The notes: generated by a model from the letters alone, not told the origin. Counted from the stretch's first letter, positions 1 through 11,387 are shown. The stretch is DNA of 64,000 bases from Cohnella fermenti (GCF_004801405.1 NZ_SSOB01000010.1:1-64000), one strand, 5' to 3'. Numbers and translations: made by a program.

Positions 1-70
1 TCCGCTCGACTTGCATGTATTAGGCACGCCGCCAGCGTTCGTCCTGAGCCAGGATCAAACTCTCCATAAA
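1..70 (-). rRNA. 16S ribosomal RNA, 5' end (partial)
   Basis: The reverse complement of this stretch is the universal 5' end of bacterial 16S rRNA: it contains the AGAGTTTGATCCTGGCTCAG primer-27F site followed by the conserved GACGAACGCTGGCGGC block. By comparison with Bacillus the mature 5' end should lie near position 70. Only the first ~70 nt are here; the gene continues to the left beyond the window, so an rrn operon runs leftward off the edge. Confidence 0.97.
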
Positions 71-293
71 GGGACTTTCGACGGCAGGGTTTCCGTGAGG
101 AAATCCCGAGAGTCGAAATGTCCAACTGTGAAGAACCTTGAAGGCTCGTTCTGTACTGCTGGTTTGTCTCGCAAGAACCGAAGCTCCGCTCGACGATTTC
201 ATTACGCTCGATGTTCAGTTTTCAAGGAACAAGGTCCGAATCTATCGATTCGTTTGACTTGCTTGTCCGCCTCGTGTCCGAAGCAGGAATTCT
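71..293 (-). other. rRNA operon leader with hairpin and antitermination-like box
   Basis: This is the transcribed leader between the rrn promoters and 16S. Positions 78-117 form a nested hairpin (TTCGAC/GTCGAA outer arms; GGG, TTCC/GGAA, CCC inner arms) directly upstream of 16S. Positions 212-232 read, on the minus strand, TTCCTTGAAAACTGAAC, a sequence typical of Firmicute rrn leaders and spacers (boxA-like). No protein gene is supported here. Confidence 0.6.
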
Positions 294-322
294 ATCTTAC
301 CGCATTCCGCCAGACATTGCAA
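294..322 (-). promoter_or_regulatory. rrn promoter, proximal (P2-like)
   Basis: On the minus strand a -35 TTGCAA (317-322) and a -10 TAAGAT (294-299) are separated by exactly 17 nt, upstream of the 16S leader. The match and the position fit a sigma-A rrn promoter. Confidence 0.6.
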
Positions 323-425
323 CCCTCAATGTTTTCCGGTTTGTCGTCTTCACGTTCAATCCAGAATCCATATTCTTCATATCGCTATGAAGCGATTCGT
401 GCTCGGCCTCAGCGGCGCGAGAAGT

Positions 426-455
426 AATGTACCATGAATCGACTGCACATTGCAA
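426..455 (-). promoter_or_regulatory. rrn promoter, distal (P1-like)
   Basis: A second minus-strand pair, -35 TTGCAA (450-455) and -10 TACATT (426-431) with an 18 nt spacer, lies ~130 bp upstream of the proximal promoter. Both share the string TTGCAATGT at the -35, suggesting tandem rrn promoters. Confidence 0.45.
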
Positions 456-527
456 CAGGTATTATTTTACATTATTAAATTCATTCTGAGCCTCCTCTGT
501 TACGCCTGCAATTAACGCCATAAACAG

Positions 528-556
528 TTGACTTTTATATTCCGATAGATTAAGTT
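528..556 (+). promoter_or_regulatory. sigma-A-like promoter for the DUF4395 gene
   Basis: TTGACT (528-533), a 17 nt spacer and TAAGTT (551-556) precede the DUF4395 start codon at 595. It diverges from the rrn promoters. Confidence 0.5.
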
Positions 557-594
557 GGTATTAATCTTATTTCTTTTATACGGAGGTGTTCTCC

Positions 595-1008
595 ATGCGC
601 GAGAATCCCATGCCTTATATTAAAGCGAACCAGACCGGAATCGTCCTCTTCGTCATCCTCGCGTTTGCTTTCCGGCAGCCTTGGCTGCTCGCAGCGCTAT
701 GGCTGATCGAGGCGGCCGGCTTGGCGACGGGCGGCCGATGGAACCTGTTCGTACGACTAGCCAAGCCTTATCTTCGTACCGAGGGGCGCGAGACGCAGGC
801 GGAGGTATTGACCCGCTTCAACAATTCGCTCGCCGTCCTCTTCCTGACCGTCTCCGTGCTCTCCTTCGCGCTGGGGTGGACAATCGCAGGATACGTATTC
901 GCCGCGTTCCTTCTGGTCGCTGCCGGCGCCGCGCTTCTCGGCTACTGTGTCGGCTGCACGATCTACTTCCAGTACAAGCAATTGCGCCATAAGCTCGGCC
1001 ACAGCTAA
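595..1008 (+). CDS. DUF4395 family integral membrane protein
   Basis: This 137-residue protein resembles DUF4395 proteins: an N-terminal Ile/Pro-Tyr-Ile-Lys-x-Asn-Gln entry, hydrophobic segments near residues 12-40 and 80-125, and a C-terminal GYCVGCTIYFQYKQ stretch with the paired cysteines usual in the family. The ATG at 595 was chosen because GGAGGTG sits 8 nt upstream; an upstream GTG overlaps that ribosome site. The family's function is unknown; membrane location is inferred from hydrophobicity. It is a single gene with its own promoter and stands alone between the rrn operon and ligA. Confidence 0.82.
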   Translation: MRENPMPYIKANQTGIVLFVILAFAFRQPWLLAALWLIEAAGLATGGRWNLFVRLAKPYLRTEGRETQAEVLTRFNNSLAVLFLTVSVLSFALGWTIAGYVFAAFLLVAAGAALLGYCVGCTIYFQYKQLRHKLGHS

Positions 1009-1060
1009 TCGGCTAATCCCCGTCGCCAATCCGAGCACAACTCCAAGGCTCTTGCCGCGC

Positions 1061-1090
1061 CCAAGCGACAAGGGCCTTGTTGCTGCTTGG
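1061..1090. repeat. Inverted repeat / hairpin after the DUF4395 gene
   Basis: CCAAGC-GACAAGG pairs with CCTTGTTGC-TGCTTGG, giving a long near-perfect hairpin about 50 nt after the DUF4395 stop. There is no T-run, so it may only stabilise the transcript. I see nothing else that is convincing in 1009-1240. Confidence 0.4.
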
Positions 1091-1246
1091 ATGTCCAAGA
1101 CCAGTAAGCCGCCTCTCCCCGCCGATCCCTCCTGGAGAAGGGACGGCGAGCTCTTCCTGAGCGACAGGGAGAAGCCCCCTAAGCAACACAAACGGGACAT
1201 ACACAGCAAGCACCCCCTCCCCGTCGCTCCCCCATCTCTCTATATA

Positions 1247-1290
1247 AAAAAGCGCCCCCGGGACATCATTCCCCCGAAGCCGCTTCTCTT
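1247..1290 (-). terminator. Probable terminator of the pcrB-pcrA-ligA operon
   Basis: On the minus strand an imperfect stem (AAGCG...CGGG / CCCG...CGCTT) ends in TTTTTT, immediately downstream of the ligA stop. Confidence 0.5.
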
Positions 1291-1294
1291 CCTC

Positions 1295-3331
<2,037 letters not shown>

Positions 3332-3365
3332 TCACGGCCCTCTCTTCGATTAAGAATCGACCCTC

Positions 3366-5825
3366 TTACATCTTCGTCACGGGGGCAAAAGCCGCCAAAA
3401 GCCGCTTCACCCCGATCGGAGCATTGAACGCAATCGTCAGCTCCGTGTCGTTGCCGGTTCCCTTCACCGCGACGACCGTACCCACGCCCCACTTGGCGTG
3501 CTGCACCTTGTCGCCCGCGGCGACCGCCAGGCCGCCTTCGCCGGCGCTCGCAGGCGAAGGCGCACCCGGCTGCGGGACGACCCGCGCGCCGCCCGCCGAA
3601 GCGCCGCTTCCCGGCTTCGCGAAGCGAGGCGCCGCAGACTGCCCGGCTCCGGCTCCGGCCCCTGCGGCAGGCCGGCCGCCGAAGCCGCCGAACCCTCCGC
3701 CGGCCGCGCCGCCGTACCCCGGTCTCGCCCCGAAGCCGCTGCCGCCTCCGGCCACTGAACCGCCGCCATAGCTGCTTTTCCCATAGCCACCGCCATAGCC
3801 TCCGCCAGCACCGCGCCCCTCGGACAGCTCCTTGAGCTCGTCCGGGATCTCCTGCAGGAAGCGCGACGGCAGGTTGCTGCTCGTGCGTCCGTACAGCAGG
3901 CGCATTCGGGCGCACGTCAGGAACAGCTTCTTCTCCGCGCGGGTGATGCCGACATAGGCGAGCCGCCGTTCTTCTTCCATCTCGTCGTTGTCCATGAACG
4001 CCCGGCTGCCCGGGAACACGCCTTCCTCCATCCCGATGATGAAGACGACCGGGAACTCCAGCCCCTTCGCGCTGTGCATCGTCATGAGCACGACCGCATC
4101 GCCGCTGTCCGCCCCCTCCTCGTTATTCATCGAGTCGATATCGGCGATGAGCGCCAGGTCGGTCAAGAACGCCACAAGCGACTTATCCTCGCTGCGCTTC
4201 TCGAATTCCTGCGTAACGGAGAGGAATTCCTCGATATTTTCCAAGCGGGCCTTCGACTCCAGCGTATTCTCCCGAATAAGCTCCATGCGGTACTCGGTCA
4301 TCTCGAGCATCTTCTCCGTCAGCTCGGTCACCGACAGATACTCCACCATGGCCGTCAGGTTCGCGATCAAGTAGCGGAAGCCCGACAGCGCCGTCTTCGC
4401 CCGCCCCTGAATGTCCACATGGAACAGCCCTCCGTCGCCGAGAATGCCTTCCCCTTCGCTGATCAACGAGTAGATGGAGATGCCCCGCCGGGTCGCCTCC
4501 TCCTGCACCTTCGCCATCGTCGTGTCGCCGAGCGCGCGCTTCGGCACGTTGACGATTCGATTCAAGCTGATATCGTCGTCCGGATTGGAGATGAGCCGCA
4601 AGTAAGCGAGAATGTCCTTGATCTCCTTGCGGTCGTAGAACTTGGTGCCTCCTACGATCTGATAAGGAATCTCCGACTTGATCAGAATTTCTTCCATCAC
4701 CCGGGACTGCGCGTTCGTCCGATAGAGAATGGCGTGATCGCCGTACCGCTTGCCGCTCTGCCGGCCGCTCTTGATCTGCCTCGCGACGAAGTACCCTTCC
4801 TCATGCTCGGAATCTCCCTGGTAAACCGTGATTTTCTCCCCGCCGGCCTGGTCCGTCCACAGATTCTTCGCCTTGCGCCCCATGTTGTTCTTGATGACCT
4901 GGTTGGCCGCTTCGAGAATGTTGGAGGTGGAACGGTAATTCTGCTCGAGCAGGATCGACGTCGCCTCCGGGTAATCCTTCTCGAAGTTCAGGATGTTCGT
5001 AATGTCCGCGCCGCGCCACCGGTAGATCGACTGGTCGCTGTCGCCGACGACGCAGATGTTGTGGTGCTTGTCCGCGAGCATCCGGCACAGCATATACTGG
5101 GCCCGGTTCGTATCCTGGTATTCGTCGACATGGATGTAGCGGAACTTGTTCTGGTAATGCTCGAGCACCTCGGGCTGGTCCTTGAACAGTTGGATCGTCA
5201 TCATGATGAGGTCGTCGAAGTCGAGAGAATTGTTGCTCTTCAGTCGCTTCTGGTACTGAGTATAAATCTTGGCCACAATTGTTTGAAAATAATCCCCGAT
5301 CCGAGACTCATACTGCTGAGGAGAGACGAGTTCGTTCTTGGCGGCGCTCATCATCGCCTGGACCGCCTTCGGCTCGAACTTCTTCGTGTCGACATTCTGC
5401 TCCTTCATAATCGTCCGGATAACGGACAACTGGTCGCTCGAATCGAGAATGCTGAAGTTCGAGGTGAAGCCGATTCGCTCGATGTCCCGCCGCAGAATGC
5501 GCACGCACATCGAGTGGAACGTGCTCACCCAGATGTCGCGCCCTCCCGGGCCGACCAGCTTCGAGACGCGCTCTTGCATCTCGCGGGCCGCCTTGTTCGT
5601 GAAGGTAATCGCCAGGATGCTCCACGGAGCGGCGAGCCGCTTGGCGATGATATAGGCAATGCGGTGCGTCAGCACGCGCGTCTTGCCGCTGCCCGCCCCC
5701 GCCATGATCAGCAGAGGCCCTTCCGTCGCCACGGCCGCTTCCCTCTGCTTCGGGTTCAGCTTGTTTACCGCATCGTCTATGTTGACCTGCCGATTCTCGG
5801 ATGGATTCGCCGGTTCAAAAAACAT
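3366..5825 (-). CDS. pcrA: ATP-dependent DNA helicase PcrA (UvrD/Rep family)
   Basis: PcrA is the essential 3'-5' superfamily 1A helicase of Gram-positive bacteria, acting in nucleotide excision repair, replication restart and removal of recombinase. Walker A (AGAGSGKT), [30 protein letters not shown] and the [13 protein letters not shown] motifs are all present. The protein is 819 residues, longer than the usual ~740, because residues 670-761 form a glycine-rich low-complexity linker ([20 protein letters not shown]) before the C-terminal Tudor-like domain. AAAGGAG precedes the ATG. It overlaps the end of pcrB by 11 bp, indicating translational coupling. Confidence 0.96.
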   Translation of the reverse strand: MFFEPANPSENRQVNIDDAVNKLNPKQREAAVATEGPLLIMAGAGSGKTRVLTHRIAYIIAKRLAAPWSILAITFTNKAAREMQERVSKLVGPGGRDIWVSTFHSMCVRILRRDIERIGFTSNFSILDSSDQLSVIRTIMKEQNVDTKKFEPKAVQAMMSAAKNELVSPQQYESRIGDYFQTIVAKIYTQYQKRLKSNNSLDFDDLIMMTIQLFKDQPEVLEHYQNKFRYIHVDEYQDTNRAQYMLCRMLADKHHNICVVGDSDQSIYRWRGADITNILNFEKDYPEATSILLEQNYRSTSNILEAANQVIKNNMGRKAKNLWTDQAGGEKITVYQGDSEHEEGYFVARQIKSGRQSGKRYGDHAILYRTNAQSRVMEEILIKSEIPYQIVGGTKFYDRKEIKDILAYLRLISNPDDDISLNRIVNVPKRALGDTTMAKVQEEATRRGISIYSLISEGEGILGDGGLFHVDIQGRAKTALSGFRYLIANLTAMVEYLSVTELTEKMLEMTEYRMELIRENTLESKARLENIEEFLSVTQEFEKRSEDKSLVAFLTDLALIADIDSMNNEEGADSGDAVVLMTMHSAKGLEFPVVFIIGMEEGVFPGSRAFMDNDEMEEERRLAYVGITRAEKKLFLTCARMRLLYGRTSSNLPSRFLQEIPDELKELSEGRGAGGGYGGGYGKSSYGGGSVAGGGSGFGARPGYGGAAGGGFGGFGGRPAAGAGAGAGQSAAPRFAKPGSGASAGGARVVPQPGAPSPASAGEGGLAVAAGDKVQHAKWGVGTVVAVKGTGNDTELTIAFNAPIGVKRLLAAFAPVTKM

Positions 5826-6540
5826 GGTCTTGCTCCTTTGCGCTGATTTTTACCGCTTCGACCGTTGCCAGCGCCGCCTCCAGATCGTCGTAGATCACGT
5901 TGCCCACAACGACCGTGTCGGCCGCCTCGCCCGCCTGCCGCGCCTGCTCCAGGGTGCGGATGCCTCCGCCGTAGAACAGCCGCGCCTGCCGAAGCCCGCC
6001 GCGAACCTTCCTCGTCAGCGACATGTCGCCGAAGGTCCCGCTGTATTCCAAGTATACGACCGGCACGCGCCACAGTCGATCCGCCAATTGGCCGTATGCC
6101 ATGACCCGGGACTCGGGAATGGCGCTGTCCGCTCCCGACACCCGCGCCGCCGTCGACTCCCCGTTCAGCACGATGTAGGCTTCGCCCGCGACCGATTCCC
6201 ACGGCAGCAGGAAGCCGAATTCCTCGATCGCGCTCGTCTGGTGCCCGATCAGCCAGTCCTTGTCCCGCGCGTTCATCACCATCGGGATAAAGTAGCCGTC
6301 GAAGCCCGGAACCGCGTTCTCCGGATCGGTCAGCTCCAGCGCGCACGGCGTATCGTGCCTGCGGATGCGGGCGAGCAGCTTCGCCGTGTTGTCGTAGGTC
6401 ACGCCGCTCGACCCGCCGACGAGAATGGCGTCGGTGCCGGAGCGGCACACGGCGGCCAGCGCCTCGTCCGGAATCGTCCGGTCCGGATCGAGCTTGAACA
6501 CGTGCCGCCAATCGGCATAGAAAGAAGGAGATGCGATCAT
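5815..6540 (-). CDS. pcrB: Heptaprenylglyceryl phosphate synthase PcrB
   Basis: PcrB transfers a heptaprenyl chain to sn-glycerol-1-phosphate, making an archaeal-type ether lipid precursor in Bacillota. The 241-residue TIM-barrel protein shows family landmarks: KLDPD near the N terminus, [10 protein letters not shown], the ELTDPEN...[10 protein letters not shown] segment, EYSG and the phosphate-binding YGGGIRT followed by VVGN. The start at 6540 was chosen over upstream ATGs because GGAGG lies 5 nt before it. It is the first gene of a pcrB-pcrA-ligA transcription unit, the order known in Bacillus. Confidence 0.93.
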   Translation of the reverse strand: MIASPSFYADWRHVFKLDPDRTIPDEALAAVCRSGTDAILVGGSSGVTYDNTAKLLARIRRHDTPCALELTDPENAVPGFDGYFIPMVMNARDKDWLIGHQTSAIEEFGFLLPWESVAGEAYIVLNGESTAARVSGADSAIPESRVMAYGQLADRLWRVPVVYLEYSGTFGDMSLTRKVRGGLRQARLFYGGGIRTLEQARQAGEAADTVVVGNVIYDDLEAALATVEAVKISAKEQDHVF

Positions 6541-6565
6541 GCGTTCCTCCATGGCGTTTACCCCT

Positions 6566-6594
6566 AGTCTACAGGAATTCGACGAATAGGAAAA
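6566..6594 (-). promoter_or_regulatory. Candidate promoter of pcrB
   Basis: TTTTCC (6589-6594), a 17 nt spacer and TAGACT (6566-6571) lie just upstream of pcrB. The -35 is weak and overlaps the end of the galU terminator. Confidence 0.3.
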
Positions 6595-6628
6595 GCCGCC
6601 CGTACTCGCATAGCGAGAATCAAGCGGC
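6591..6628 (-). terminator. Terminator of the ugd-like/galU operon
   Basis: Minus strand GCCGC...CTCGC-TAT-GCGAG...GCGGC followed by TTTTCC: a strong two-part stem about 30 nt after the galU stop. Confidence 0.7.
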
Positions 6629-6658
6629 ATGGGCTTCATGCTTGGATTCGTTAGTCGA

Positions 6659-7555
6659 TCAAGGCTTCAGGGCGAGGTCGCTCCGCAGCTTCTCGAGCAG
6701 GTACGCCCGCACATCCTCCCCGAGGTCCGGCCGGTTCAGCGCGAAGTCGATGATCGTCTTCAGATAGCCGAGCTTCTCGCCGGTATCGTAGCGAGCTCCC
6801 TCGAAGGCGTAAGCGTAGATCGGCTCCTGGCCGAGCAAGCGGAAGATCGCGTCCGTCAGTTGAATCTCGCCGCCCGCGCCGGTATTCTGCGTCTCGAGCA
6901 GATCGAAGATCGCCGGAGTCAGAATGTAGCGGCCCATAATGGCGATGTTGGACGGCGCGCGCTCCGGAGCCGGCTTCTCGACGACTCCCCGCACCCGCAG
7001 CAAGGAGGAGCCGAGATCTTCTCCTTCCGCCGGATCGACGATCCCGTAGCGGGACACTTCGCTCTGCGGAACGCGCTTGACCGCAAGCACGCTGCTCTGC
7101 ACCTGGCCGAACACATCGATCATCTGCTTGAGGCAGGGATCATGATCGGATTGCACGATATCGTCTCCGAGCAGCACGGCGAACGGCTCGTTGCCGATGA
7201 ACTTGCGGGCGCACCAGATCGCGTGCCCGAGCCCCTTCGGCTCCTTCTGGCGGATATAGTGAATGTCCGTCAGGTCGGACGCCTTCTGCACCTCGGACAG
7301 CAGATCGTACTTGCCCTTCGTGAGCAGGTTCTGCTCCAGCTCGAACGAGCTGTCGAAGTGATCCTCGATCGCCCGCTTGCCCTTGCCCGTCACGATCAGA
7401 ATATCCTCAATTCCCGACGCGACGGCTTCTTCGACAATATACTGAATCGCCGGCTTGTCGATGATCGGGAGCATCTCCTTCGGCATCGCCTTGGTCGCCG
7501 GCAGGAATCTCGTTCCGAGCCCTGCCGCCGGGATAATCGCTTTGCGAATCTTCAT
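6659..7555 (-). CDS. galU: UTP-glucose-1-phosphate uridylyltransferase
   Basis: GalU makes UDP-glucose from UTP and glucose 1-phosphate for wall teichoic acid, glycolipid and exopolysaccharide synthesis. The 298-residue protein carries the nucleotidyltransferase signature [19 protein letters not shown] near the N terminus, [14 protein letters not shown], the LLGDDI metal-site region and VVEKP. The ATG at 7555 gives the family-typical MKIRKAIIP start and is preceded by AGGG; a GTG 12 nt upstream is also possible. It lies 23 bp after the UDP-sugar dehydrogenase homologue that would use its product, so the two are probably co-transcribed. Confidence 0.95.
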   Translation of the reverse strand: MKIRKAIIPAAGLGTRFLPATKAMPKEMLPIIDKPAIQYIVEEAVASGIEDILIVTGKGKRAIEDHFDSSFELEQNLLTKGKYDLLSEVQKASDLTDIHYIRQKEPKGLGHAIWCARKFIGNEPFAVLLGDDIVQSDHDPCLKQMIDVFGQVQSSVLAVKRVPQSEVSRYGIVDPAEGEDLGSSLLRVRGVVEKPAPERAPSNIAIMGRYILTPAIFDLLETQNTGAGGEIQLTDAIFRLLGQEPIYAYAFEGARYDTGEKLGYLKTIIDFALNRPDLGEDVRAYLLEKLRSDLALKP

Positions 7556-7578
7556 GAAGCCCTGCACCCTTTCTATCC

Positions 7579-8961
7579 TTATCCTGTAGGTTCATTCGTC
7601 GCCCTGGGCAGCGCATCCGCAGCCGTCGACATTCCCGCGAACGCTCCCCGCGAATCGGGCAGTCGCCCCGCTCCGATGCAGACGACTCCTTGCGCATTAA
7701 GCAAGTCCGCATTCAGCGCGTTCCTTCCGTCCAGCACGATCGGACGCTTCATCCAGCGCTTGAACTGCTCCGCCGTCAGGCAGCGGAACTCCGGCCAATC
7801 GGTCACTAGAATCGCCGCATCCGAGCCGCACAGAGCTTCTTCCGCCGAGTCGCACAGCTGCACGGCGCCCGGGAGCGCCTGGCGGGCCGCTTCCCCGGCC
7901 GCCGGGTCGTACGCGGCGAGCTGGATGCCGGGATGGCGGCGGAGCAGCTCCGCGGCGAGGCGCACCGAAGGCGCCTCGCTCATCTCGGCGCTGCCCGCCT
8001 TATAGGCGAGGCCAAGCAAGGCGATCCGGCGGCGGGACGGGCCGGACAGCGCAGCCTCCAGCTTGCGGACCATCCGCAGCGGCAGCGCCGCATTGGCCCG
8101 CATCGCCGCGGCGAGCAGCGTCTGCGGAGCGCCCGCTCCCTCCGCCGTCCGCACAAGAGCACGCGCATCCTTGGGCAGATGGGGGCCGCCGAAGCCAAGC
8201 CCGGCTCCCAGATAATAGGAGCCGATCCGCGGATCGAGTCCGAGCATTCGCTCGACCGCCGCATAGTCGGCTCCGGTCTGCTCGGACAAGGCCGCCATCT
8301 CGTTCGCGTAAGCCAGCTTCACCGCGAGGAATCCGTTCACGGCCATCTTGCCGAGCTCCGCGCTCCGCCGATCCATCGTCAGAATCGGCGCCGCCAGGCG
8401 GCTGTGGAGCGAGCGAAGCTGCTGCTCCGTCGCTTCGTCGCTGGCACCGATTACAATCTGCGACGGCTCGAAGAAGTCGCGGACGGCCGAGCCTTCCCTG
8501 GCGAAGTCCGGAACGGATGCTACGGCGACCTCGCCTAGCTCCGGCAGCCGCCGGCGCAGGCGGTTCTCCAGCCGATCCGCCGTCCCGACGGGAACCGAGC
8601 TGCGAATGACGACGATCCGCCTGCAGCGCTTCTGCCCAGCCGGGAGCCTGTCCACGAACGTCCAGAGCCGGCCGAGCTGCGGATTGCCATCCTCCCCCGA
8701 AGGAGTCCCTTCCGTTAAGAAAATCACTTCCGCCGCACTCTCCGGCAGCTCCTGCCAGCCGCGGAACTTCAGCCTCTCCGCCTTCGCGTTCCGGGCGATC
8801 AGCGCCTGGAGCCCGGGTTCCTTGCTATCGACAGCGCCGCTGGCCAATCGTTCGATAAGAAGAGAATCGTCATCGTAACATTCCACTTCGTGCCCGAGCT
8901 CCGCAAAGCCCGCTCCTGTCACCAAGCCTGCGATACTCATGCCCACAACCGCCAGCTTCAT
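7579..8961 (-). CDS. UDP-glucose/GDP-mannose dehydrogenase family protein lacking the catalytic Cys
   Basis: The 460-residue protein has the three-domain architecture of UDP-glucose dehydrogenase, which oxidises UDP-glucose twice to UDP-glucuronate. It keeps [21 protein letters not shown] (usually SPEFLREG) and the Lys/Asn site AELGKMAVN. The active-site loop reads [11 protein letters not shown] where the family has GFGGSCFPKD: the nucleophilic Cys is His261. The N-terminal Rossmann motif is also odd (GMSIAGL rather than GTGYVGL). The ATG at 8961 follows GAGGAGG; an ORF extension upstream lacks such a site. Its place before galU supports a UDP-sugar role, but normal four-electron oxidation is doubtful. 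Confidence 0.85.
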   Translation of the reverse strand: MKLAVVGMSIAGLVTGAGFAELGHEVECYDDDSLLIERLASGAVDSKEPGLQALIARNAKAERLKFRGWQELPESAAEVIFLTEGTPSGEDGNPQLGRLWTFVDRLPAGQKRCRRIVVIRSSVPVGTADRLENRLRRRLPELGEVAVASVPDFAREGSAVRDFFEPSQIVIGASDEATEQQLRSLHSRLAAPILTMDRRSAELGKMAVNGFLAVKLAYANEMAALSEQTGADYAAVERMLGLDPRIGSYYLGAGLGFGGPHLPKDARALVRTAEGAGAPQTLLAAAMRANAALPLRMVRKLEAALSGPSRRRIALLGLAYKAGSAEMSEAPSVRLAAELLRRHPGIQLAAYDPAAGEAARQALPGAVQLCDSAEEALCGSDAAILVTDWPEFRCLTAEQFKRWMKRPIVLDGRNALNADLLNAQGVVCIGAGRLPDSRGAFAGMSTAADALPRATNEPTG

Positions 8962-9192
8962 GCGGCCGCCTCCTCTTTCACACTTGTTATTGTAGATGAA
9001 AAACTCCCGAATTGCGACAATTATGGAACCTAATCTTGATTTAAGGCGATTCCCCTCTCCCTGCCGAGGGAAAATCATAGACAAATTGTAGCACCGTCAA
9101 GTCGCCGAAGCTGTCGAGTTATGTTATCCAAGCGTTAACTCTTCGGCTCCTTAACGATTCTCATTCCAGCGGAGCTATGCCCGCATAGCCGC

Positions 9193-9229
9193 AAAAAAAG
9201 AGAGCCAAGCCGCAACGCCTTGACTCTCC
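9193..9229 (-). terminator. Terminator of the CgeB-like gene
   Basis: Minus strand GAGAGTCAAG...CTTGGCTCTC followed by TTTTTTT, 30 nt after the stop of the glycosyltransferase gene. Confidence 0.85.
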
Positions 9230-9260
9230 CCATTCTTCTCCGGCCAACGAATCGCCGCAG

Positions 9261-10376
9261 TTACCCGAGCTGTACCGAATCGAGCAATCGCGCTACCCGG
9301 GCGACGTACGTATGATCTCTCATCGTGCGCAGAAGCGCCCGCCAGGCGATCTGCTGCCGCTCCTCCTCGTGCGTCAAGTAGTAATCGAGCTTGCCGAGCA
9401 ACTCCTCGACGCTGCGGTACGTGACGATCTCCTCGCCGGGCACGTAGTAGCTGCCGATATCGTCCCGGGCATCCACGATCTGCAGCGTCCCGCAAGCCGA
9501 GATCTCGAACGTCCGCGGGTTCGGCGATACCGCGGGCAGAATCAGATCGCTCTCGTTGTGCTCTTCGTCGGGCGGCCGATGAATATTAAGCGAGATTCGG
9601 TGGGCGCTGTAGTTCATCGCCGTCTCGGGCGGCTCCATCCATTTGCCCGGCTCGAACGTGCCCGAGAATGAAGCGGGCAGCTCGAGCTGCTCCCACCAGA
9701 AGCCCGAGAGATGCAGCTTGCGGTGAGTCAGCGCGGGCAGAATTGCGCGGAGCAGCTCGAGCCGATTGCGGTACGCGCTCCCGATGAAGCAGATATCTCC
9801 CCGGCTCTCCAGCCGCGTCTTCTGCGGCCGGAAGGAGTTCGGGTGGACGCCGAGCGGGAGATTGAACACTTGAGCGGCCCCCAATTGCTGATAGACCGAC
9901 ACGCAGTTGCGCTCCGGCGTGAACACATAGTCGAACAAGGGGGCGTAAGCGGAGGTGAAGTTCATGTAATACGGATCGTCCGTCAGCCAGAGTGCCGTCC
10001 GGATGCCGTGCATCCTCAGCAGTTGCACATTGTCGGCCGCGAAGCTGGTTCCGTCCAGCACAAGCACCAGGTCCGGCCGTTCGGAGAGCGCGACGGGCAC
10101 GACCGGATCGGTCGGCTGCATCGTTGTCGTTCTCTCCGCGAGCTCCGCCAGCGCCGCGACGATTCCTTCGTCGATCGGGCTGTAGGGCAGCCCCTTGCCC
10201 GAGGCCACATAGAGAATATGGTACGGCCGCCTCTGCGCGGGCGTCGACGTCGCCTGCAGAATCGCTTCGCACAGCCCTTGCCATCTCCCGTCGTTCGTTC
10301 CCTGAGCGGCCCCTTGCAGGTAGCCTTCATCGTAGGGATTCGTCGATCGGGAACGTCTTGTTTTGCGAATCGCCAT
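9261..10376 (-). CDS. CgeB-like glycosyltransferase (spore-surface type)
   Basis: This 371-residue protein resembles the CgeB/glycosyltransferase group found in spore-forming Bacillota, where such proteins help modify the outermost spore layer. Visible features are a Lys/Arg-rich start, a short Gly-periodic segment (GYLQGAAQGTNDGR, near residue 17), an acceptor-side half with LDGTSFAADN and TALWLTDDPYYMNF, a central RGDICFIGSAYRNR and a C-terminal donor half with SLNIHRPPDEEHNE and PNPRTFEISACGTLQI, the last being typical of this family. GGAGGGG precedes the ATG at 10376. Catalysis and substrate are inferred from the family only. It lies upstream of the sugar-nucleotide genes on the same strand but has its own terminator. 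Confidence 0.8.
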   Translation of the reverse strand: MAIRKTRRSRSTNPYDEGYLQGAAQGTNDGRWQGLCEAILQATSTPAQRRPYHILYVASGKGLPYSPIDEGIVAALAELAERTTTMQPTDPVVPVALSERPDLVLVLDGTSFAADNVQLLRMHGIRTALWLTDDPYYMNFTSAYAPLFDYVFTPERNCVSVYQQLGAAQVFNLPLGVHPNSFRPQKTRLESRGDICFIGSAYRNRLELLRAILPALTHRKLHLSGFWWEQLELPASFSGTFEPGKWMEPPETAMNYSAHRISLNIHRPPDEEHNESDLILPAVSPNPRTFEISACGTLQIVDARDDIGSYYVPGEEIVTYRSVEELLGKLDYYLTHEEERQQIAWRALLRTMRDHTYVARVARLLDSVQLG

Positions 10377-10500
10377 CTTCGTCCCCTCCACCTTTCTCCC
10401 GGGTCGCACGGCCGCATGCCGACGCCTGCCATCTTCCGTTGTTACTATATGATGGCCAGCCCTAATAGGCATGGTCAGTTGCCCGTCCGCGAACAACCAT

Positions 10501-10752
10501 TATTGATTTTGCTCATCTCAGCGCACCTTCTGCTCCGTTGCGTTTTGCGATTTTATGCGATTTTTCACATTCGTCGGCTTCAATTTACAGGGAATCGCAG
10601 CGTTTTATGCGGTTTTTAGCATACATCCGGCGCCTCGAGCCGGAATTTTCTCCATGTATGCTATTTTTCACATAGAATCGCCCAAAGTGCCTGGTTTCGG
10701 GCAGCGCCAATGTGATTTTTCACATAAAATCGGGCCAGCGGCTTCGGTGGAG
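10501..10752. repeat. Long direct repeat, copy 1 (contains phased palindromes)
   Basis: About 252 bp almost identical to 10909-11161. Inside are four 17-bp imperfect palindromes of type TATGCGATTTTTCACAT at 10554, 10606, 10657 and 10709, spaced 52, 51 and 52 bp. A further hairpin runs from GCATACAT (10619-10626) to ATGTATGC (10654-10661) with an inner CCGGC/GCCGG stem. The whole 10377-11594 stretch carries no convincing gene. Confidence 0.85.
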
Positions 10753-10773
10753 GATTGGTGGTTGGTTTGTTGG

Positions 10774-10908
10774 TTGGTGGTCGGCGGGGTGTGGGCGGGT
10801 GTGATCTGCAGGCAGGCAATCGGCGATTGGCATGTGGTAGTTGGTTGGTGATCGGCGGGGTGCGGGCGGGTGATCTGCAGGCCGGCGGTCGGCGATTGGC
10901 ACGTGGTG
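10774..10908. repeat. ~65-bp G-rich unit, two copies between the long repeats
   Basis: Two diverged copies (10774-10840 and 10845-10908) of a unit beginning TTGGTG, passing GGCGGGGTG, GTGATCTGCAGG and ending near ATGTGGT. A third copy follows the second long repeat (11168-11233). These units link the two long repeats and make a composite tandem duplication of about 408 bp. Confidence 0.7.
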
Positions 10909-11161
10909 TATTGATTTTGCTCATCTCACGCGCCTTCTGCGCCGTTTCGTTTTGCGATTTTATGCGATTTTTCACATTCGTCGGCTTCAATTTACAGGGA
11001 ATCGCAGCGTTTTATGCGGTTTTTAGCATACATCCGGCGCCTCGAGCCGGAATTTTCGCCATGTATGCTATTTTTCACATAGAATCGCCCAAAGTGCCTG
11101 GTTTCGGGCAGCGCCAATGTGATTTTTCATATAAAATCGGGGGCCAGCGGCTTCGGTGGAG
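10909..11161. repeat. Long direct repeat, copy 2 (contains phased palindromes)
   Basis: Second copy of the repeat at 10501-10752, differing by a few substitutions and small indels. Its palindromes lie at 10961, 11013, 11064 and 11116, again 51-52 bp apart. Nearly all differences are in the segment before the first palindrome and in single bases, so the duplication appears recent. Confidence 0.85.
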
Positions 11162-11167
11162 AACTGG

Positions 11168-11233
11168 TTGGTGGTCGGCGGGGTGCGGGCGGGTGATCTG
11201 CAGGCCGGCGGTCGGCGATCTGGCATGTGGTGG
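11168..11233. repeat. ~65-bp G-rich unit, third copy
   Basis: Matches the units at 10774 and 10845 (TTGGTGG, GGCGGGGTGCGGGCGGGTG, ATCTGCAGGCCGGCGG). It completes the second copy of the 408-bp composite. Confidence 0.65.
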
Positions 11234-11315
11234 TTAGTTGGTGGCCGGCAGGGGGATAATCGGCGGGTCGTTGGTGGTTGATAGGTGATTAGTGTTCAGT
11301 GATGGCTGGCGAGCA

Positions 11316-11387
11316 GGTTTGGGTGGTTTGGACGGTTTGGACGGTTTGGACGGTTTGGACGGTTTGGACGGTTTGGACGGTTTGGAC
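11316..11387. repeat. 9-bp tandem repeat (GGTTTGGAC), 8 units
   Basis: One variant unit (GGTTTGGGT) and seven perfect GGTTTGGAC units, end to end. Open frames through it encode only simple WTV, GLD or similar repeats and lack ribosome sites, so I treat it as non-coding. Confidence 0.9.

Noticed and set aside
10501..11161. CRISPR array
   Set aside because: Regular 51-52 bp spacing is suggestive, but the repeated unit is only 17 bp and varies, there are just four units per block, the block is itself duplicated, and no cas genes are near.
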